Below, in pieces: positions 14,493-23,241 of a stretch of DNA of 37,725 nucleotides. The notes below the pieces were generated by a model, which was given only the letters and a program-made list of their open reading frames with translations, was not told where the DNA came from and made no database searches. A program made the translations under genes and the position numbers. The stretch covers positions 1-37,725 of the forward strand of contig CACZCZ010000024.1 of assembly GCA_902779845.1 (NCBI GenBank), in the 5' to 3' direction. Each line of letters begins with the position of its first letter. Within the stretch, counting starts at the first letter, position 1. Source of the stretch: an uncultured Bacteroidales bacterium. GTDB lineage: Bacteria > Bacteroidota > Bacteroidia > Bacteroidales > Bacteroidaceae.

Positions 14493-17400
14493 CTATTTCT
14501 TTACACTTAGTTTCCAATACAATACGGGCAGCACGGTGACCACGAGCACGAGGGTGCCGATACCGCCTGCGAAGATGGTGACGCCCACGGGCATCCAGAA
14601 TGAGGAGCCCGCGATGATCATGGGAATCACGCCCACGGCCGTGGTGGCTGTCGTGAGGAAGATGGGCACCATGCGTCGGCGACCGGCGTCGTAGGCAGCT
14701 TCCTCGATGGCGTAGTTATAGCGCTGGCGATAGGCGGTGTGCTCCTCGGGCGTGGGATGCTCCGGTGCCGGATGTTCGGCGTGGAAGCGCTTCATCAGGT
14801 TGTCGGCATGCTCGAAGATGAGAATCTCGTTGCGCATGATGATGCCCATGAGTGTGATGACGCCCATCACGGAGGTCAGGCCCAGCGTGCGGTTCATGAT
14901 GCCCAGTCCCACGAGAGCGCCAGGGATCATCAGCGCCAGGGCACCCATGCAGAGGAAGGTGATGCCGAAGCGCTTGAAGTTGAACAGCAGGAAGAAGAAG
15001 ATGATGACGAGGGCGATGAGCACGCCGTTGAAGATCTGCGGCATGGCCTCGGCATTGACTTCCAGCTCGCCGCCCACCTCTGTGCGCACGCCCTGGGGCA
15101 ACTCTATCTCGTTGTTCATGATGTCAGCGAGGCGACGTTCGATGGGTTCGGCATAGACGCCTTTGACCATTTCTGCCGTGACGGTGATGCAGCGCTCTCC
15201 GCCTCGGTGTACGATGCGGCTCTCGCTCCACAGGGGTTTCACGGCTGCCACCTGTCGCAGGGCGATGGTGCTGTTGGCGCCTCCGAGTCCTCCGGCGAGC
15301 ATGGTCAGCGGTGTGGCCACCGACCAGTTCTCGACATCGGCGAAGGTGCCGTTGGTCTCATCCATGACCACGATGGGCACCTCGTAGTCGCCTTCCCACA
15401 GCTGTCCCACGCGCAGCGAGCCGGAGGCGGCGCTGAGTGAGAGTGCTGCCGAGGCGCGCGTGATGCCCATCTGTGCGGCCTTCACGGGGTCGAGTTCTAC
15501 GTTCACGATGGGCGAGGGCTGCAGGTAGTCGGTGTGCACCCATTCCAGCTCGGGCATCTCGCGCATGCGTTCCATCATGCGTTCGGCCACGGCGTGCAGC
15601 GAGTCGATGTCCTCGCCGTAGAAGCGGTACTCCAGTTCGGGGGTGTAAAGCATATCGAGACGCTTGAAGCGCACGTAAGCGTTGGGGAAGGCCTCTGCCA
15701 GCAGGGGCTGGTAGTGGGCCAGCAGTTCGAGGGTGGCCTCGTTGGAGGTGGTGCCCACGATGAACTGTGCATAGTTCTTGCCCGCCATCTGCGGGGCGTA
15801 GGTGTCCATGAAGCGTGGCGATGAGCAGCCGAGGAAGGTGGTGATGGCTGTGATGTGCTCGTCCTTCTCAAGGATGTGTCTCACGGAATCTGCCACCATG
15901 TTCGTCTCAGCAAGTCCCTTGCCCTCGGGCAGGAAGATTTCCACGGCAAACTGGTCGCGGTCGGCGAAGGGGAACTGGCGCATCTTCAGCGTGGGCACGA
16001 TGAGCAGCGAGGCGCCTATCACGGCCGCGCCGAGGGCGATGGTGGCCCAGGGATGGCGGAAGTTCCAGTTGAGGACGTGGGTGTAGAGCTCCTGCACGCG
16101 GTCTGTAAAGCGTTTTCCCTGCTTCTCGGTATCGGGGACACCGATAATCTTCACACACAGGAAGGGTATCACGCCCACGGCCAGCAGCAGCGACACCAGC
16201 AGGTTGATGCCCACGGTCCAGGGGAAGTCCAGCAGGGCATCCAGGAAGGCGCCTTTGAGGGTGTAGAGCAGGGGGAAGAAGATGATGGTGATGCACACCG
16301 TGGCCAGCAGCATCGGCATGAAGTACTGCTTGGCCGAGGTGATGGCGGCATCCTTGGGCTTCATGCCCTTGCCCACGTATTCCAGATAACCGTCGATGAT
16401 GACGATGGAGTTATCCACGATCATGCCGAGCACGATGATGAGTGCCGCCAGCGTCACGATGTTCAGCTCGATGCCGGCGAAGTACATGAAGGCCACCGAC
16501 ACGAAGGTGCTCAGCGGGATGGTGATGGCCGCCACGATGGCGGAGCGCAGGGGGAAGAGCAGCATCATCACGACGATGATGATGACCATCGACAGCAGCA
16601 GGTCGCGCAGGAAGTCATGGATGCTCAGTTCCACCACCTTGGGTTTGTCGGCGATGCGAGTGAGGGTGACGTCGTCGGGCAGCACGTCGGTGCGGAAGTC
16701 GTCGAGGACGCGGTTCACGAGTCGCCCGTAGTTCACGACATTGTTGCCGGGCACCATCTCCATGGAGAGCAGCACGCAGGGGTGTCCGTTGTGCTCGATG
16801 CGGCTGGCATGCGGGTCATATTCGCGCACGACGCGGGCCACGTCGCCCACGCGTACCGTCTTGCCGCTGGCGGCATCGCTGTAGATGATGAGCGAGGCTA
16901 TCTCCTGCTCGTCGTGGCCTGTTGGCGCGATGTGCAGGGGTATCTGCTGGTCGGCATCGTCGAGGCTGCCGCTGAGAGTCGTGAGGCCCTCGCCCTGCAG
17001 GGTGCTGAGGAGCATCTGCTGTCCGATGCCGTAGGCCTGCAGGCGTTGGCGGTCGATGTAGAGGCTAATCTGCTGGCGCTGTTCGCCGAAGAGCTTCACG
17101 TTGGTCACCGAGGGTATGCGCCGCAGGCGGTCGCCGAGCTGGTCGCTGTACTGCCTCAGCTCGCGGTAGCTGCGATCGCCGCTCTCGATGGCGATGAGCA
17201 GGGCTGAGGTGTTGCCGAAGTCATCGTTGGTCACGAGTGCCACGACGCCCTGCGGCAGCGACTGTTTGAACTGCTGCAACCCCAGCTTCAGCTTGCTCCA
17301 CACCTCGTCTTTGTTGCGGACGGAGCCGTTGAGTTCCACCATCGTGATGCAGAGTCCGTTCTGCGAGGTGGTGGTGGTTTTCTTGCGGTTCACCTCGTTG

Positions 17401-17684
17401 TAGGTGAAGAGATAGCGCTCCAGGGGGCGTGCCACCTGCAGCTCCACCTCCTCTGTGGAGGCTCCGGGATAGACGGCTATGACGACGCCTTGCCGCACGG
17501 TGACGCGTGGGAACTCATCCTTCGGCATGACATACATGCCATAGATGCCTATGAAAAACAGTATCCCTATGATGAGCAGCGAGATGCGGTAGTGCTCTAG
17601 CGGCCAGGCGTACCAGGACCCGCCCCTGGCCCCTCCCGTGAGGGAGGGGTGAGGCTGGCGCATAGATTCATTATTATTCGACAT
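14493..17684 (-). CDS. RND-family efflux pump, inner-membrane subunit
   Basis: 1063 residues, the usual length for an AcrB-type pump. After a family A peptide (about 10-23, QPHPSLTGGARGGS) comes the first membrane helix (ISLLIIGILFFIGIYGMYVM), the porter motif PGASTEEVELQVARPLE, six-helix bundles around 330-530 and 860-1050, and the fourth-helix segment GMIVDNSIVIIDG, where the proton-relay pair is Asp-Asn rather than the Asp-Asp of AcrB. The pump exports unidentified substrates using the proton gradient. It sits between the adaptor and the TolC genes in one operon. The start codon lies within a 24-bp ATTGCGAT repeat and between two inverted family A elements. Confidence 0.92.
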   Translation of the reverse strand: MSNNNESMRQPHPSLTGGARGGSWYAWPLEHYRISLLIIGILFFIGIYGMYVMPKDEFPRVTVRQGVVIAVYPGASTEEVELQVARPLERYLFTYNEVNRKKTTTTSQNGLCITMVELNGSVRNKDEVWSKLKLGLQQFKQSLPQGVVALVTNDDFGNTSALLIAIESGDRSYRELRQYSDQLGDRLRRIPSVTNVKLFGEQRQQISLYIDRQRLQAYGIGQQMLLSTLQGEGLTTLSGSLDDADQQIPLHIAPTGHDEQEIASLIIYSDAASGKTVRVGDVARVVREYDPHASRIEHNGHPCVLLSMEMVPGNNVVNYGRLVNRVLDDFRTDVLPDDVTLTRIADKPKVVELSIHDFLRDLLLSMVIIIVVMMLLFPLRSAIVAAITIPLSTFVSVAFMYFAGIELNIVTLAALIIVLGMIVDNSIVIIDGYLEYVGKGMKPKDAAITSAKQYFMPMLLATVCITIIFFPLLYTLKGAFLDALLDFPWTVGINLLVSLLLAVGVIPFLCVKIIGVPDTEKQGKRFTDRVQELYTHVLNWNFRHPWATIALGAAVIGASLLIVPTLKMRQFPFADRDQFAVEIFLPEGKGLAETNMVADSVRHILEKDEHITAITTFLGCSSPRFMDTYAPQMAGKNYAQFIVGTTSNEATLELLAHYQPLLAEAFPNAYVRFKRLDMLYTPELEYRFYGEDIDSLHAVAERMMERMREMPELEWVHTDYLQPSPIVNVELDPVKAAQMGITRASAALSLSAASGSLRVGQLWEGDYEVPIVVMDETNGTFADVENWSVATPLTMLAGGLGGANSTIALRQVAAVKPLWSESRIVHRGGERCITVTAEMVKGVYAEPIERRLADIMNNEIELPQGVRTEVGGELEVNAEAMPQIFNGVLIALVIIFFFLLFNFKRFGITFLCMGALALMIPGALVGLGIMNRTLGLTSVMGVITLMGIIMRNEILIFEHADNLMKRFHAEHPAPEHPTPEEHTAYRQRYNYAIEEAAYDAGRRRMVPIFLTTATTAVGVIPMIIAGSSFWMPVGVTIFAGGIGTLVLVVTVLPVLYWKLSVKK
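17616..17658 (-). repeat. Family A element A6, in frame at the RND N-terminus
   Basis: On the minus strand CCAGCCTCACCCCTCCCTCA, then CGGGAGGGGCCAGGGGCGGG, then TCC. It encodes QPHPSLTGGARGGS and is the inverted partner of A7 across the RND start codon. Confidence 0.88.
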
Positions 17685-17706
17685 TGCGATATTGCGATAT
17701 TACGAT
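17683..17706. repeat. Triple 8-bp repeat overlapping the RND start codon
   Basis: Plus-strand units ATTGCGAT, ATTGCGAT, ATTACGAT. The start codon (CAT on the plus strand at 17682-17684) overlaps the first unit. Confidence 0.8.
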
Positions 17707-17746
17707 TTGACGTGATTACGAGAAAAAGAATTGCCTACTACCCGCA

Positions 17747-17807
17747 GGACTCCCCTCCATTACGGGAGGGGCTGGGGGTGGGTCTCCATTACGGGAGGGG
17801 TTGGGTC
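17747..17807. repeat. Family A element A7, one and a half copies, supplying the adaptor's stop codon
   Basis: Plus strand: GGACTCCCCTCCATTACGGG then AGGGGCTGGGGGTGGGTC, followed by a second TCCATTACGGGAGGGGTTGG. The TAA stop of the adaptor gene (17789-17791) and its last residues QPLP are encoded by the second partial copy. Confidence 0.85.
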
Positions 17808-18844
17808 TTTGTGCCTTCACTCAGTTTCTGGTAGCCTTCCGTGACCACGCGCTGTCCGTCGCTCAGTCCGGAGAGAATCTCGATGCGGTTGCCCACGATG
17901 GTACCTGTGGTCACCGTCGTGCGATGAGCTGTATTGTCCTTGCTCACCGTCCACGCGAAGAAGGTGCCGTCGGCTCTCTGTTGCACCGCCGTGATAGGAA
18001 GCGTAAAGAAGGTTGTTGGCGAGGGCGACTGCTCCTTCCCTGAGAGGGAGGACGGGGAGAGTGTCTTTACCTTGGCCACCATACCCGGCAACAGTTCCCT
18101 ACCTTTATTATCTACGCGCACGCGCACGTCATATGTGTGTGTGAGAGCATCTGCCTGCACGCCTTTCTCAATCAGGCCGCCATGAAACTCACGTCCAATG
18201 GCTTCAACAAAGATGGTAGTAGGCGTTGTCGATGTGATGTCCTTCATCTCGCGCTCAGGCACAGCAATCTTCACCTTCACGCTGCTGATATCCAGGATGC
18301 TCACAACAGGCTGCGAGGGCAGCGCGGTCTCGCCGGCAGCCAGATAGCGTTTTCCGATGATGCCGCTCACGGGAGCTTCCAGGCGGCTGTCGGCCACGTT
18401 GCGGCGTGCGATGGCGAGCTCGGAGCGAGCCTGATCCACCTTGCTCTGCACCTCCACCCATTGCGCCTCGGTCATCGAGCCTTCGTCGTGGAGCAGTTTA
18501 TAGCGCTGCAGGGCATCCTCGGCCTGCCGGTTCTGTGCCTCGGCGGCAGCGAGCATGTTGCGAGCCTGTGTGTCATCGAGTTCAGCGATGAGCTGTCCGC
18601 GGCCTACGGCCTGTCCTTCGCTCACAGCCACATGTTTGAGCGTTCCCATCGTAGTGTAGCTGACAACGGTCGCCTGGTTCTCCTCAACAACGCCGACATA
18701 GGTCTTGCCATCACTGGCCACGGCCTGCGCACTCACCTTTTCAACCACGACACGAATCGGAGCTTTCTCGCGTTCTGAATTCTTCGGGCTACAAGCCACC
18801 AACGTCAGAAGGAGCGCTCCATAAACAATTCTTTTTGCTTTCAT
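17789..18844 (-). CDS. RND efflux periplasmic adaptor lipoprotein (HlyD/AcrA family)
   Basis: 351 residues. A lipoprotein signal ends TLVAC (Cys18). The barrel-sandwich/lipoyl half (GTLKHVAVSEGQAVGRGQLI), a helical hairpin with AAEAQNRQAEDALQRYKLL, and the returning half (LEAPVSGIIGKRYLAAGETA) are in the usual order, with the membrane-proximal domain at the C-terminus. It bridges the inner-membrane pump and the outer-membrane channel. An in-frame family A copy (TLSPSSLSGKEQSPSP, about 260-275) lies in the third domain, and the stop codon comes from another copy, A7. It is the first gene of the operon, with a TAnnTTTG box 38 bases upstream. Confidence 0.9.
   Translation of the reverse strand: MKAKRIVYGALLLTLVACSPKNSEREKAPIRVVVEKVSAQAVASDGKTYVGVVEENQATVVSYTTMGTLKHVAVSEGQAVGRGQLIAELDDTQARNMLAAAEAQNRQAEDALQRYKLLHDEGSMTEAQWVEVQSKVDQARSELAIARRNVADSRLEAPVSGIIGKRYLAAGETALPSQPVVSILDISSVKVKIAVPEREMKDITSTTPTTIFVEAIGREFHGGLIEKGVQADALTHTYDVRVRVDNKGRELLPGMVAKVKTLSPSSLSGKEQSPSPTTFFTLPITAVQQRADGTFFAWTVSKDNTAHRTTVTTGTIVGNRIEILSGLSDGQRVVTEGYQKLSEGTKTQPLP
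18027..18065 (+). repeat. Family A element A8, in frame in the adaptor gene
   Basis: Plus strand GACTGCTCCTTCCCTGAGAG then GGAGGACGGGGAGAGTGTC. It matches A3 reversed. Relative to the gene it is in the opposite orientation to A2, A3, A6 and A10, and encodes TLSPSSLSGKEQS. Confidence 0.75.
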
Positions 18845-18881
18845 TATTCTTATCTTTTATTCGTTTTTTTCATTGCGGGCG

Positions 18882-18889
18882 CAAAGATA
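18882..18889 (-). promoter_or_regulatory. -7 box of the RND efflux operon
   Basis: Minus-strand TATCTTTG, followed by GCGCCC as at the hemerythrin regulator. No clear TTG at -33. A palindrome ATGCAT-CC-ATGCAT (18930-18943) lies about 40 bases further upstream and could be an operator. Confidence 0.55.
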
Positions 18890-19099
18890 AGCCTTTTTGG
18901 CTACTTGTAATGTCCTTTTGAACAGACAAATGCATCCATGCATACATAAACCGACCTTTTGGACAACCTGCTCGACTAATCGGTCAAGTTTCTTTACATT
19001 TACGGTTCCATTCAAAAAATATGCGTGCGTTGCAACTTTTATGGATTCACCTACGTCTATGTAATAAAGACAATGTAATTAACCCCTCATTCAACAACT

Positions 19100-19420
19100 A
19101 TGATACTCTCAACAACTCCACAGATTGAAGGCCACAGCATCCGCCAATATATGGGTGTGGTGACAGGCGAGACCATTATCGGCGCCAACATCTTCAAAGA
19201 CTTCTTTGCCGGTATTCGTGACATCGTAGGAGGTCGCTCGGCCAGCTATGAAGAAGTGTTGCGCGAAGCCAAAGACACCTCGCTGAAGGAAATGTCCAGT
19301 CGCGCTCAGATGCTGGGGGCCAACGCCGTCATCGGTATCGACATCGACTACGAAACCATCGGTGCCAATGGCTCCATGCTCATGGTAGCCACCAGCGGCA
19401 CAGCCGTCGTCATCGACTAA
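19100..19420 (+). CDS. YbjQ/UPF0145 family protein
   Basis: 106 residues, full length for the family. The core [20 protein letters not shown], ...[19 protein letters not shown] and [20 protein letters not shown] is highly characteristic. The proteins form a small soluble pentameric domain once labelled heavy-metal-binding; the role is not established. The gene stands alone, with about 250 bp of non-coding sequence upstream where I see no good promoter, and shares a bidirectional terminator with efp. Confidence 0.9.
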   Translation: MILSTTPQIEGHSIRQYMGVVTGETIIGANIFKDFFAGIRDIVGGRSASYEEVLREAKDTSLKEMSSRAQMLGANAVIGIDIDYETIGANGSMLMVATSGTAVVID

Positions 19421-19443
19421 AAGCCAAGACAGAAGAAACAGAA

Positions 19444-19471
19444 GAAGCTCGTCAATTCGTTGACGAGCTTC
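19444..19471. terminator. Bidirectional terminator between ybjQ-like gene and efp
   Basis: A perfect 12-bp stem GAAGCTCGTCAA / TTGACGAGCTTC with a TTCG tetraloop, between convergent genes. Confidence 0.85.
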
Positions 19472-19490
19472 TCTTGTCTTGTCATCAGCC

Positions 19491-20057
19491 TTATGCCTTC
19501 ACGCGGCCGAGGTAGCTGCCATCGCGGGTATCGACCTCGACGATTTCGCCCTCATTGATAAAGAGAGGCACGCGAATCTCTGCACCTGTCTCCACGCGAG
19601 CGGGCTTCAGGGTGTTGGTGGCGGTGTCTCCCTTGAGGCCGGGCTCTGTCCATGTGATGGCGAGCTTCACCTTCACAGGCACGTCGGCATAGAGAACAGT
19701 CTCAGTGGAAGCGTCAGTGACAACTTCAACATTCTCACCTTCCTTCATGAAGGCGACGCCGTTGATCTGATCCTTGGGAATGGGAATCTGCTCAAAGGTC
19801 TCGTTATTCATGAAGATGTAATCCTCACCTTCCAGATAGAGGAACTGATAGCTGCGACGCTCAACGCGAACATCTTCCAGTTTCTCACCGATATTGAAGC
19901 GACGCTCCAGCACATTGCCAGAAACCACATCCTTCAGGGTAGTGCGCATAATGGTGTTACCTTTTCCGGGCTTCACATGAAGGAAGTCGATGCAGAAGTA
20001 GAGCTTGCCATCCATGCGGATGCAGGTGCCCTTCTTGATGTCTTGGGAGTTAATCAT
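19491..20057 (-). CDS. efp: Translation elongation factor P
   Basis: 188 residues, the standard length. The KOW-like N-domain contains FLHVKPGKGN with the tip lysine Lys32, and the OB domains follow (NIGEKLEDVRVERRSYQFLY; GLKGDTATNTLKPARVETGA; IRVPLFINEGEIVEVDTRDG). EF-P relieves ribosome stalling at consecutive prolines. The promoter TTG-N21-TACCTTTG lies about 85 bases upstream, divergent from that of rpmH. The leader contains a repeated ACGATTTACAATTT unit. Confidence 0.97.
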   Translation of the reverse strand: MINSQDIKKGTCIRMDGKLYFCIDFLHVKPGKGNTIMRTTLKDVVSGNVLERRFNIGEKLEDVRVERRSYQFLYLEGEDYIFMNNETFEQIPIPKDQINGVAFMKEGENVEVVTDASTETVLYADVPVKVKLAITWTEPGLKGDTATNTLKPARVETGAEIRVPLFINEGEIVEVDTRDGSYLGRVKA

Positions 20058-20087
20058 ACGATTTACAATTTGACGATTTACAATTTA
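20058..20087. repeat. Tandem 15-bp repeat before efp
   Basis: ACGATTTACAATTTG and ACGATTTACAATTTA, directly adjoining the efp start codon. Confidence 0.8.
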
Positions 20088-20140
20088 CTATTTATTTCTT
20101 TCCGATTTGATTTTTTCGCAGTTTCTCTCGAAATCGGGTG

Positions 20141-20172
20141 CAAAGGTAGTGAAAATTAAACAAAAAACGCAA
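20141..20172 (-). promoter_or_regulatory. Promoter of efp
   Basis: Minus strand: TTG (20172-20170), 21 bases, TACCTTTG (20148-20141). Confidence 0.7.
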
Positions 20173-20199
20173 GAGAATGAGCAAAAAATCATCGAAATC

Positions 20200-20230
20200 T
20201 TGCGTGATTAAAAAAAAGTGAGTACTTTTG
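20200..20230 (+). promoter_or_regulatory. Promoter of rpmH
   Basis: TTG (20200-20202), 20 bases, TACTTTTG (20223-20230), 47 bases before the rpmH start codon. Fits the Bacteroidota consensus well. Confidence 0.82.
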
Positions 20231-20277
20231 CAGCCCGTTAGACCACTTTCGCATACAATACAAAAGAATATAGCATT

Positions 20278-20433
20278 ATGAAAAGGACATTTCAACCCCA
20301 CAACCGTAGAAGGAAGAACAAGCACGGTTTCCGTGAACGTATGACAACCGCTAATGGCCGCCGCGTGCTCGCTGCACGTCGTGCCAAGGGCCGCAAGAAG
20401 CTCACCGTCTCCGACGAGCGTCACGGCAAATAA
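20278..20433 (+). CDS. rpmH: 50S ribosomal protein L34
   Basis: 51 residues, [20 protein letters not shown] followed by [20 protein letters not shown] and [11 protein letters not shown], an unmistakable L34. It has its own promoter and a strong terminator. In many bacteria rpmH is next to rnpA and dnaA; here it is next to efp. Confidence 0.99.
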   Translation: MKRTFQPHNRRRKNKHGFRERMTTANGRRVLAARRAKGRKKLTVSDERHGK

Positions 20434-20458
20434 TCCACGGGCCATAGACATGTTGTCG

Positions 20459-20500
20459 CGGCGCAGATGATACACTCCAAAGAATGTGTCATCTGCGCCG
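20459..20500 (+). terminator. Terminator after rpmH
   Basis: A 16-bp stem CGGCGCAGATGATACA / TGTGTCATCTGCGCCG with one G-T pair, loop of 10 bases, then TTCGCATTTC. Confidence 0.85.
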
Positions 20501-20524
20501 TTCGCATTTCAAGAAAAGACGAAC

Positions 20525-21151
20525 ATGAATATTAAGCAGAAACTCCTCAGCCCCATCGTATGGGGCAACCTCCTGGCAATGTTCTTGGTAGCGTTGCTAT
20601 TGTGCCTGCTGTTGTGGAAAGGCATGGATGCCTACACCCACCACGGCGAGGCCATCAAGGTGCCGAAGTTGGTGGGCTTGCAGGAGAGCGATGCCAACTA
20701 CCGCCTGACCCAGCTCGGCCTGCACGCCGTAGTGGTGGACTCGGCCTACAACAAGGCCATGGCACCCGGCGCCATCCTGGAGCAGATTCCCGCTGCAGGA
20801 CGCCAGGTGAAGAGCGGTCGCAACGTGTATCTCACCGTGAACACCAGCCACATGCCAACCATGGCATTGCCCGACCTGGCAGACAACAGTTCGCTGCGCG
20901 AGGCACAGGCCAAGCTCTCGGCCATGGGTTTCCGTCTGGCTCCCGTGGAACGCGTGACAGGCGACAAGGATTGGGTTTATGGCATCAAGAGCGGCGGGCA
21001 CAACGTGTATGCCGGACAGCGCGTCCCCGTGGATGTGCCGTTGGTGCTGCAAGTGGGCAGTGGCGAATACACGGTGGAGGTAGAAGACTACGACGACGAG
21101 GCAGCGGCCTCGGACGAAACAGAGAATATAGGCATTGATGAGCTCGAGTGA
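20525..21151 (+). CDS. PASTA-domain membrane protein
   Basis: 208 residues from ATG 20525; the longer frame from 20486 overlaps the rpmH terminator. A short cytoplasmic N-terminus, one membrane helix (about 12-31) and two PASTA domains (about 45-112, with VPKLVGLQESDANYRLTQLG; 113-185, with LPDLADNSSLREAQAKLSAM) are followed by an acidic tail. PASTA domains bind peptidoglycan fragments or cell-wall partners. There is no kinase domain. The stop overlaps the start of the rluD-like gene by 14 bp. In many Bacteroidota genomes this gene is followed by rluD and ddl as here, suggesting a cell-wall related role. Confidence 0.85.
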   Translation: MNIKQKLLSPIVWGNLLAMFLVALLLCLLLWKGMDAYTHHGEAIKVPKLVGLQESDANYRLTQLGLHAVVVDSAYNKAMAPGAILEQIPAAGRQVKSGRNVYLTVNTSHMPTMALPDLADNSSLREAQAKLSAMGFRLAPVERVTGDKDWVYGIKSGGHNVYAGQRVPVDVPLVLQVGSGEYTVEVEDYDDEAAASDETENIGIDELE

Positions 21152-22226
21152 TGCCCTTTTGCCCGAAGCACCGTTGCAGGACGGCGAAGACCTGGAAGTC
21201 GATGACGAAGGGCTGGAGCTGGCGGCCGACGGCACGCTCTACGAGCACCGCCGCGTAGTGGCGGACAAGGGTCAGTCTCCCCTGCGCGTGGATAAGTTCT
21301 TAATGGAGCACCTGCGCGACACGAGCCGCGCCCGCATACAACGTGCTGCCGAAGCAGGCTGCATTTACGTCAATGGGCGCGCCGTCAAGAGCAACTACAA
21401 GGTGAAGCCCCTGGAAGTGGTGACACTCATGCTGGACCACCCGCGTCTAGTGATGGAGGTCACACCAGAGAACATCCCGCTGGACATCACCTACGAAGAC
21501 GATGACCTGCTGGTGGTGAACAAGCCTGCGGGACTGGTGGTGCATCCGGGTGTGGGCAACTACACGGGAACGCTGGTGAATGCGCTGGCATGGCACCTGC
21601 GGGACAACGCAGGCTACAACCCCAACGACCCTGGCGTGGGACTGGTGCATCGCATCGACAAAGATACCAGCGGGCTACTGGTGGTGGCCAAGACACCAGA
21701 GGCCAAGACAGACCTCTGTCACCAGTTCTTCGTCAAGAGCACACGCCGGCAGTACAACGCCCTCGTATGGGGAAGCTTTGACACAGCGGAAGGCCGCATC
21801 GAAGGGAACATCGCCCGCGATCCACGCGACCGTCAGCGCATGACGGTATTGCCACCCGAGAGCGAGATGGGCAAACCCGCCGTCACTCATTGGCGTGTAC
21901 TGGAAGCCTTTGGACCTGTCACATGGGTGGAATGTGTGCTGGAGACAGGGCGGACGCATCAGATCCGCGCACACATGAAGAGCATAGGCCATCCGCTCTT
22001 CGCCGATGAGCGCTATGGCGGCATGGAAATCCTGCGCGGACAGCCCTCCGCCAGCTACAAAGCCTTTGTGCGTAATGCCTTCGACATCTGCCCTCGACAG
22101 GCTCTGCACGCCCGCACACTGGGCTTCGTTCACCCTCGCACCAAGCAGGAGATGTTCTTTGAGGCACCTCTGCCAGAGGATATGACACAACTCATAACTA
22201 AATTCCGCGCATACGCGCACATATAA
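21138..22226 (+). CDS. rluD: RluA/RluD-family 23S rRNA pseudouridine synthase
   Basis: 362 residues from ATG 21138 (a TTG three bases earlier is not needed). An acidic N-terminal extension of about 40 residues precedes an S4 domain (LRVDKFLMEHLRDTSRARIQ). The catalytic motif GLVHRIDKDTSGLLVV carries the nucleophile Asp174, and RTHQIRAHMKSIGHPLFADE is the second family signature. It would convert uridines in helix 69 of 23S rRNA to pseudouridine if truly RluD; the RluC/RluA assignment cannot be excluded. Start overlaps the PASTA gene. Confidence 0.92.
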   Translation: MSSSDALLPEAPLQDGEDLEVDDEGLELAADGTLYEHRRVVADKGQSPLRVDKFLMEHLRDTSRARIQRAAEAGCIYVNGRAVKSNYKVKPLEVVTLMLDHPRLVMEVTPENIPLDITYEDDDLLVVNKPAGLVVHPGVGNYTGTLVNALAWHLRDNAGYNPNDPGVGLVHRIDKDTSGLLVVAKTPEAKTDLCHQFFVKSTRRQYNALVWGSFDTAEGRIEGNIARDPRDRQRMTVLPPESEMGKPAVTHWRVLEAFGPVTWVECVLETGRTHQIRAHMKSIGHPLFADERYGGMEILRGQPSASYKAFVRNAFDICPRQALHARTLGFVHPRTKQEMFFEAPLPEDMTQLITKFRAYAHI

Positions 22227-22230
22227 TAAA

Positions 22231-23241
22231 ATGGAAAAGAAAAAAGTAATAGCCATCGTCTGCGGTGGCGACAGTTCCGAGCATGAGGTGAGCCTGCGCA
22301 GTGCACAGGGCATCTACAGCTTCATGGACAAGGAGAAATTCGAAGTATTCATCGTAGTGCTGAACGGCCTTAAATGGGAGGCAGAACTTGCCGACGGCAA
22401 ACGTGTGCCCGTGAGCCGCGAAGACTTCTCCTTCAAGGTTGGTCGTCGCACCGTGAAGCCCGACTTCGCCTACATCACCATTCACGGAACGCCCGGCGAG
22501 GACGGCATCCTGCAGGGCTATTTCGACCTCATCCGTCTCCCCTACTCCACCAGCGGCGTGCTCATAGAGTCCATGACCTTCAACAAGTTCACACTGAATC
22601 AATACCTGAAGGGTTTTGGCGTCAGCGTCAGCGAGAGTCTGGTGGTACGTCGCGGCAGTGAAGACCTGGTGACGGACGATGAGATCATCAACCACATCGG
22701 CCTGCCCTGCTTCGTGAAGCCCAATGCCGGCGGCAGCAGCTTCGGCGTCACCAAGGTGAAGACACTCGAAGAGTTGCGCCCTGCCATCTACCGGGCAATG
22801 CACGAGAGCGACGAGGTCATGGTGGAGGCTTTCATGCCCGGGACGGAGCTTACCTGCGGTTGTTACAAAGTGTCCGGCAAGGAAGTGGTATTCCCCATCA
22901 CGGAAGTCGTCACACACAACGAATTCTTCGACTTTGATGCCAAGTACAAGGGCGAAGTCGATGAGATCACTCCCGCGCGCATCAGCAAGGAGCTGAGCGA
23001 CCGCGTGCAAGCCCTCACCAGTGCCATCTACGACATCCTTGGATGCTCCGGCATCATCCGCATCGACTACATCGTCACGAAAGTGACCGACGAGGACGGC
23101 AAGGAGCACGAGCGCATCAACATGCTGGAAATCAACACCACGCCCGGTATGACCGCCACCAGCTTCATTCCTCAGCAAGTCCGCGCAGCCGGACTTGATA
23201 TCAAGGATGTGCTGACTGATATTATCGAAGATAAGCTGTAA
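22231..23241 (+). CDS. ddl: D-alanine--D-alanine ligase
   Basis: 336 residues. The ATP-grasp ligase has CGGDSSEHEVSLRSAQGIYS at the N-terminus, HGTPGEDGILQGYFDLIRLP, the glycine-rich loop PCFVKPNAGGSSFGVTKVKT, and ELTCGCYKVSGKEVVFPITE and MLEINTTPGMTATSFIPQQV around the metal-binding and D-Ala sites. It joins two D-alanines for peptidoglycan precursors in the cytoplasm. It starts 4 bases after the rluD-like gene in the same transcript. A family A element starts right after the stop codon. Confidence 0.97.
   Translation: MEKKKVIAIVCGGDSSEHEVSLRSAQGIYSFMDKEKFEVFIVVLNGLKWEAELADGKRVPVSREDFSFKVGRRTVKPDFAYITIHGTPGEDGILQGYFDLIRLPYSTSGVLIESMTFNKFTLNQYLKGFGVSVSESLVVRRGSEDLVTDDEIINHIGLPCFVKPNAGGSSFGVTKVKTLEELRPAIYRAMHESDEVMVEAFMPGTELTCGCYKVSGKEVVFPITEVVTHNEFFDFDAKYKGEVDEITPARISKELSDRVQALTSAIYDILGCSGIIRIDYIVTKVTDEDGKEHERINMLEINTTPGMTATSFIPQQVRAAGLDIKDVLTDIIEDKL

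Noticed and set aside
15855-17207. 450-codon plus-strand frame opposite the RND gene, and other long frames opposite known genes (1200-1760, 11598-12791, 22198-23178, 23474-24724)
   Set aside because: These are shadows of GC-rich genes on the other strand, with His/Val/Gln-rich translations and no family features.
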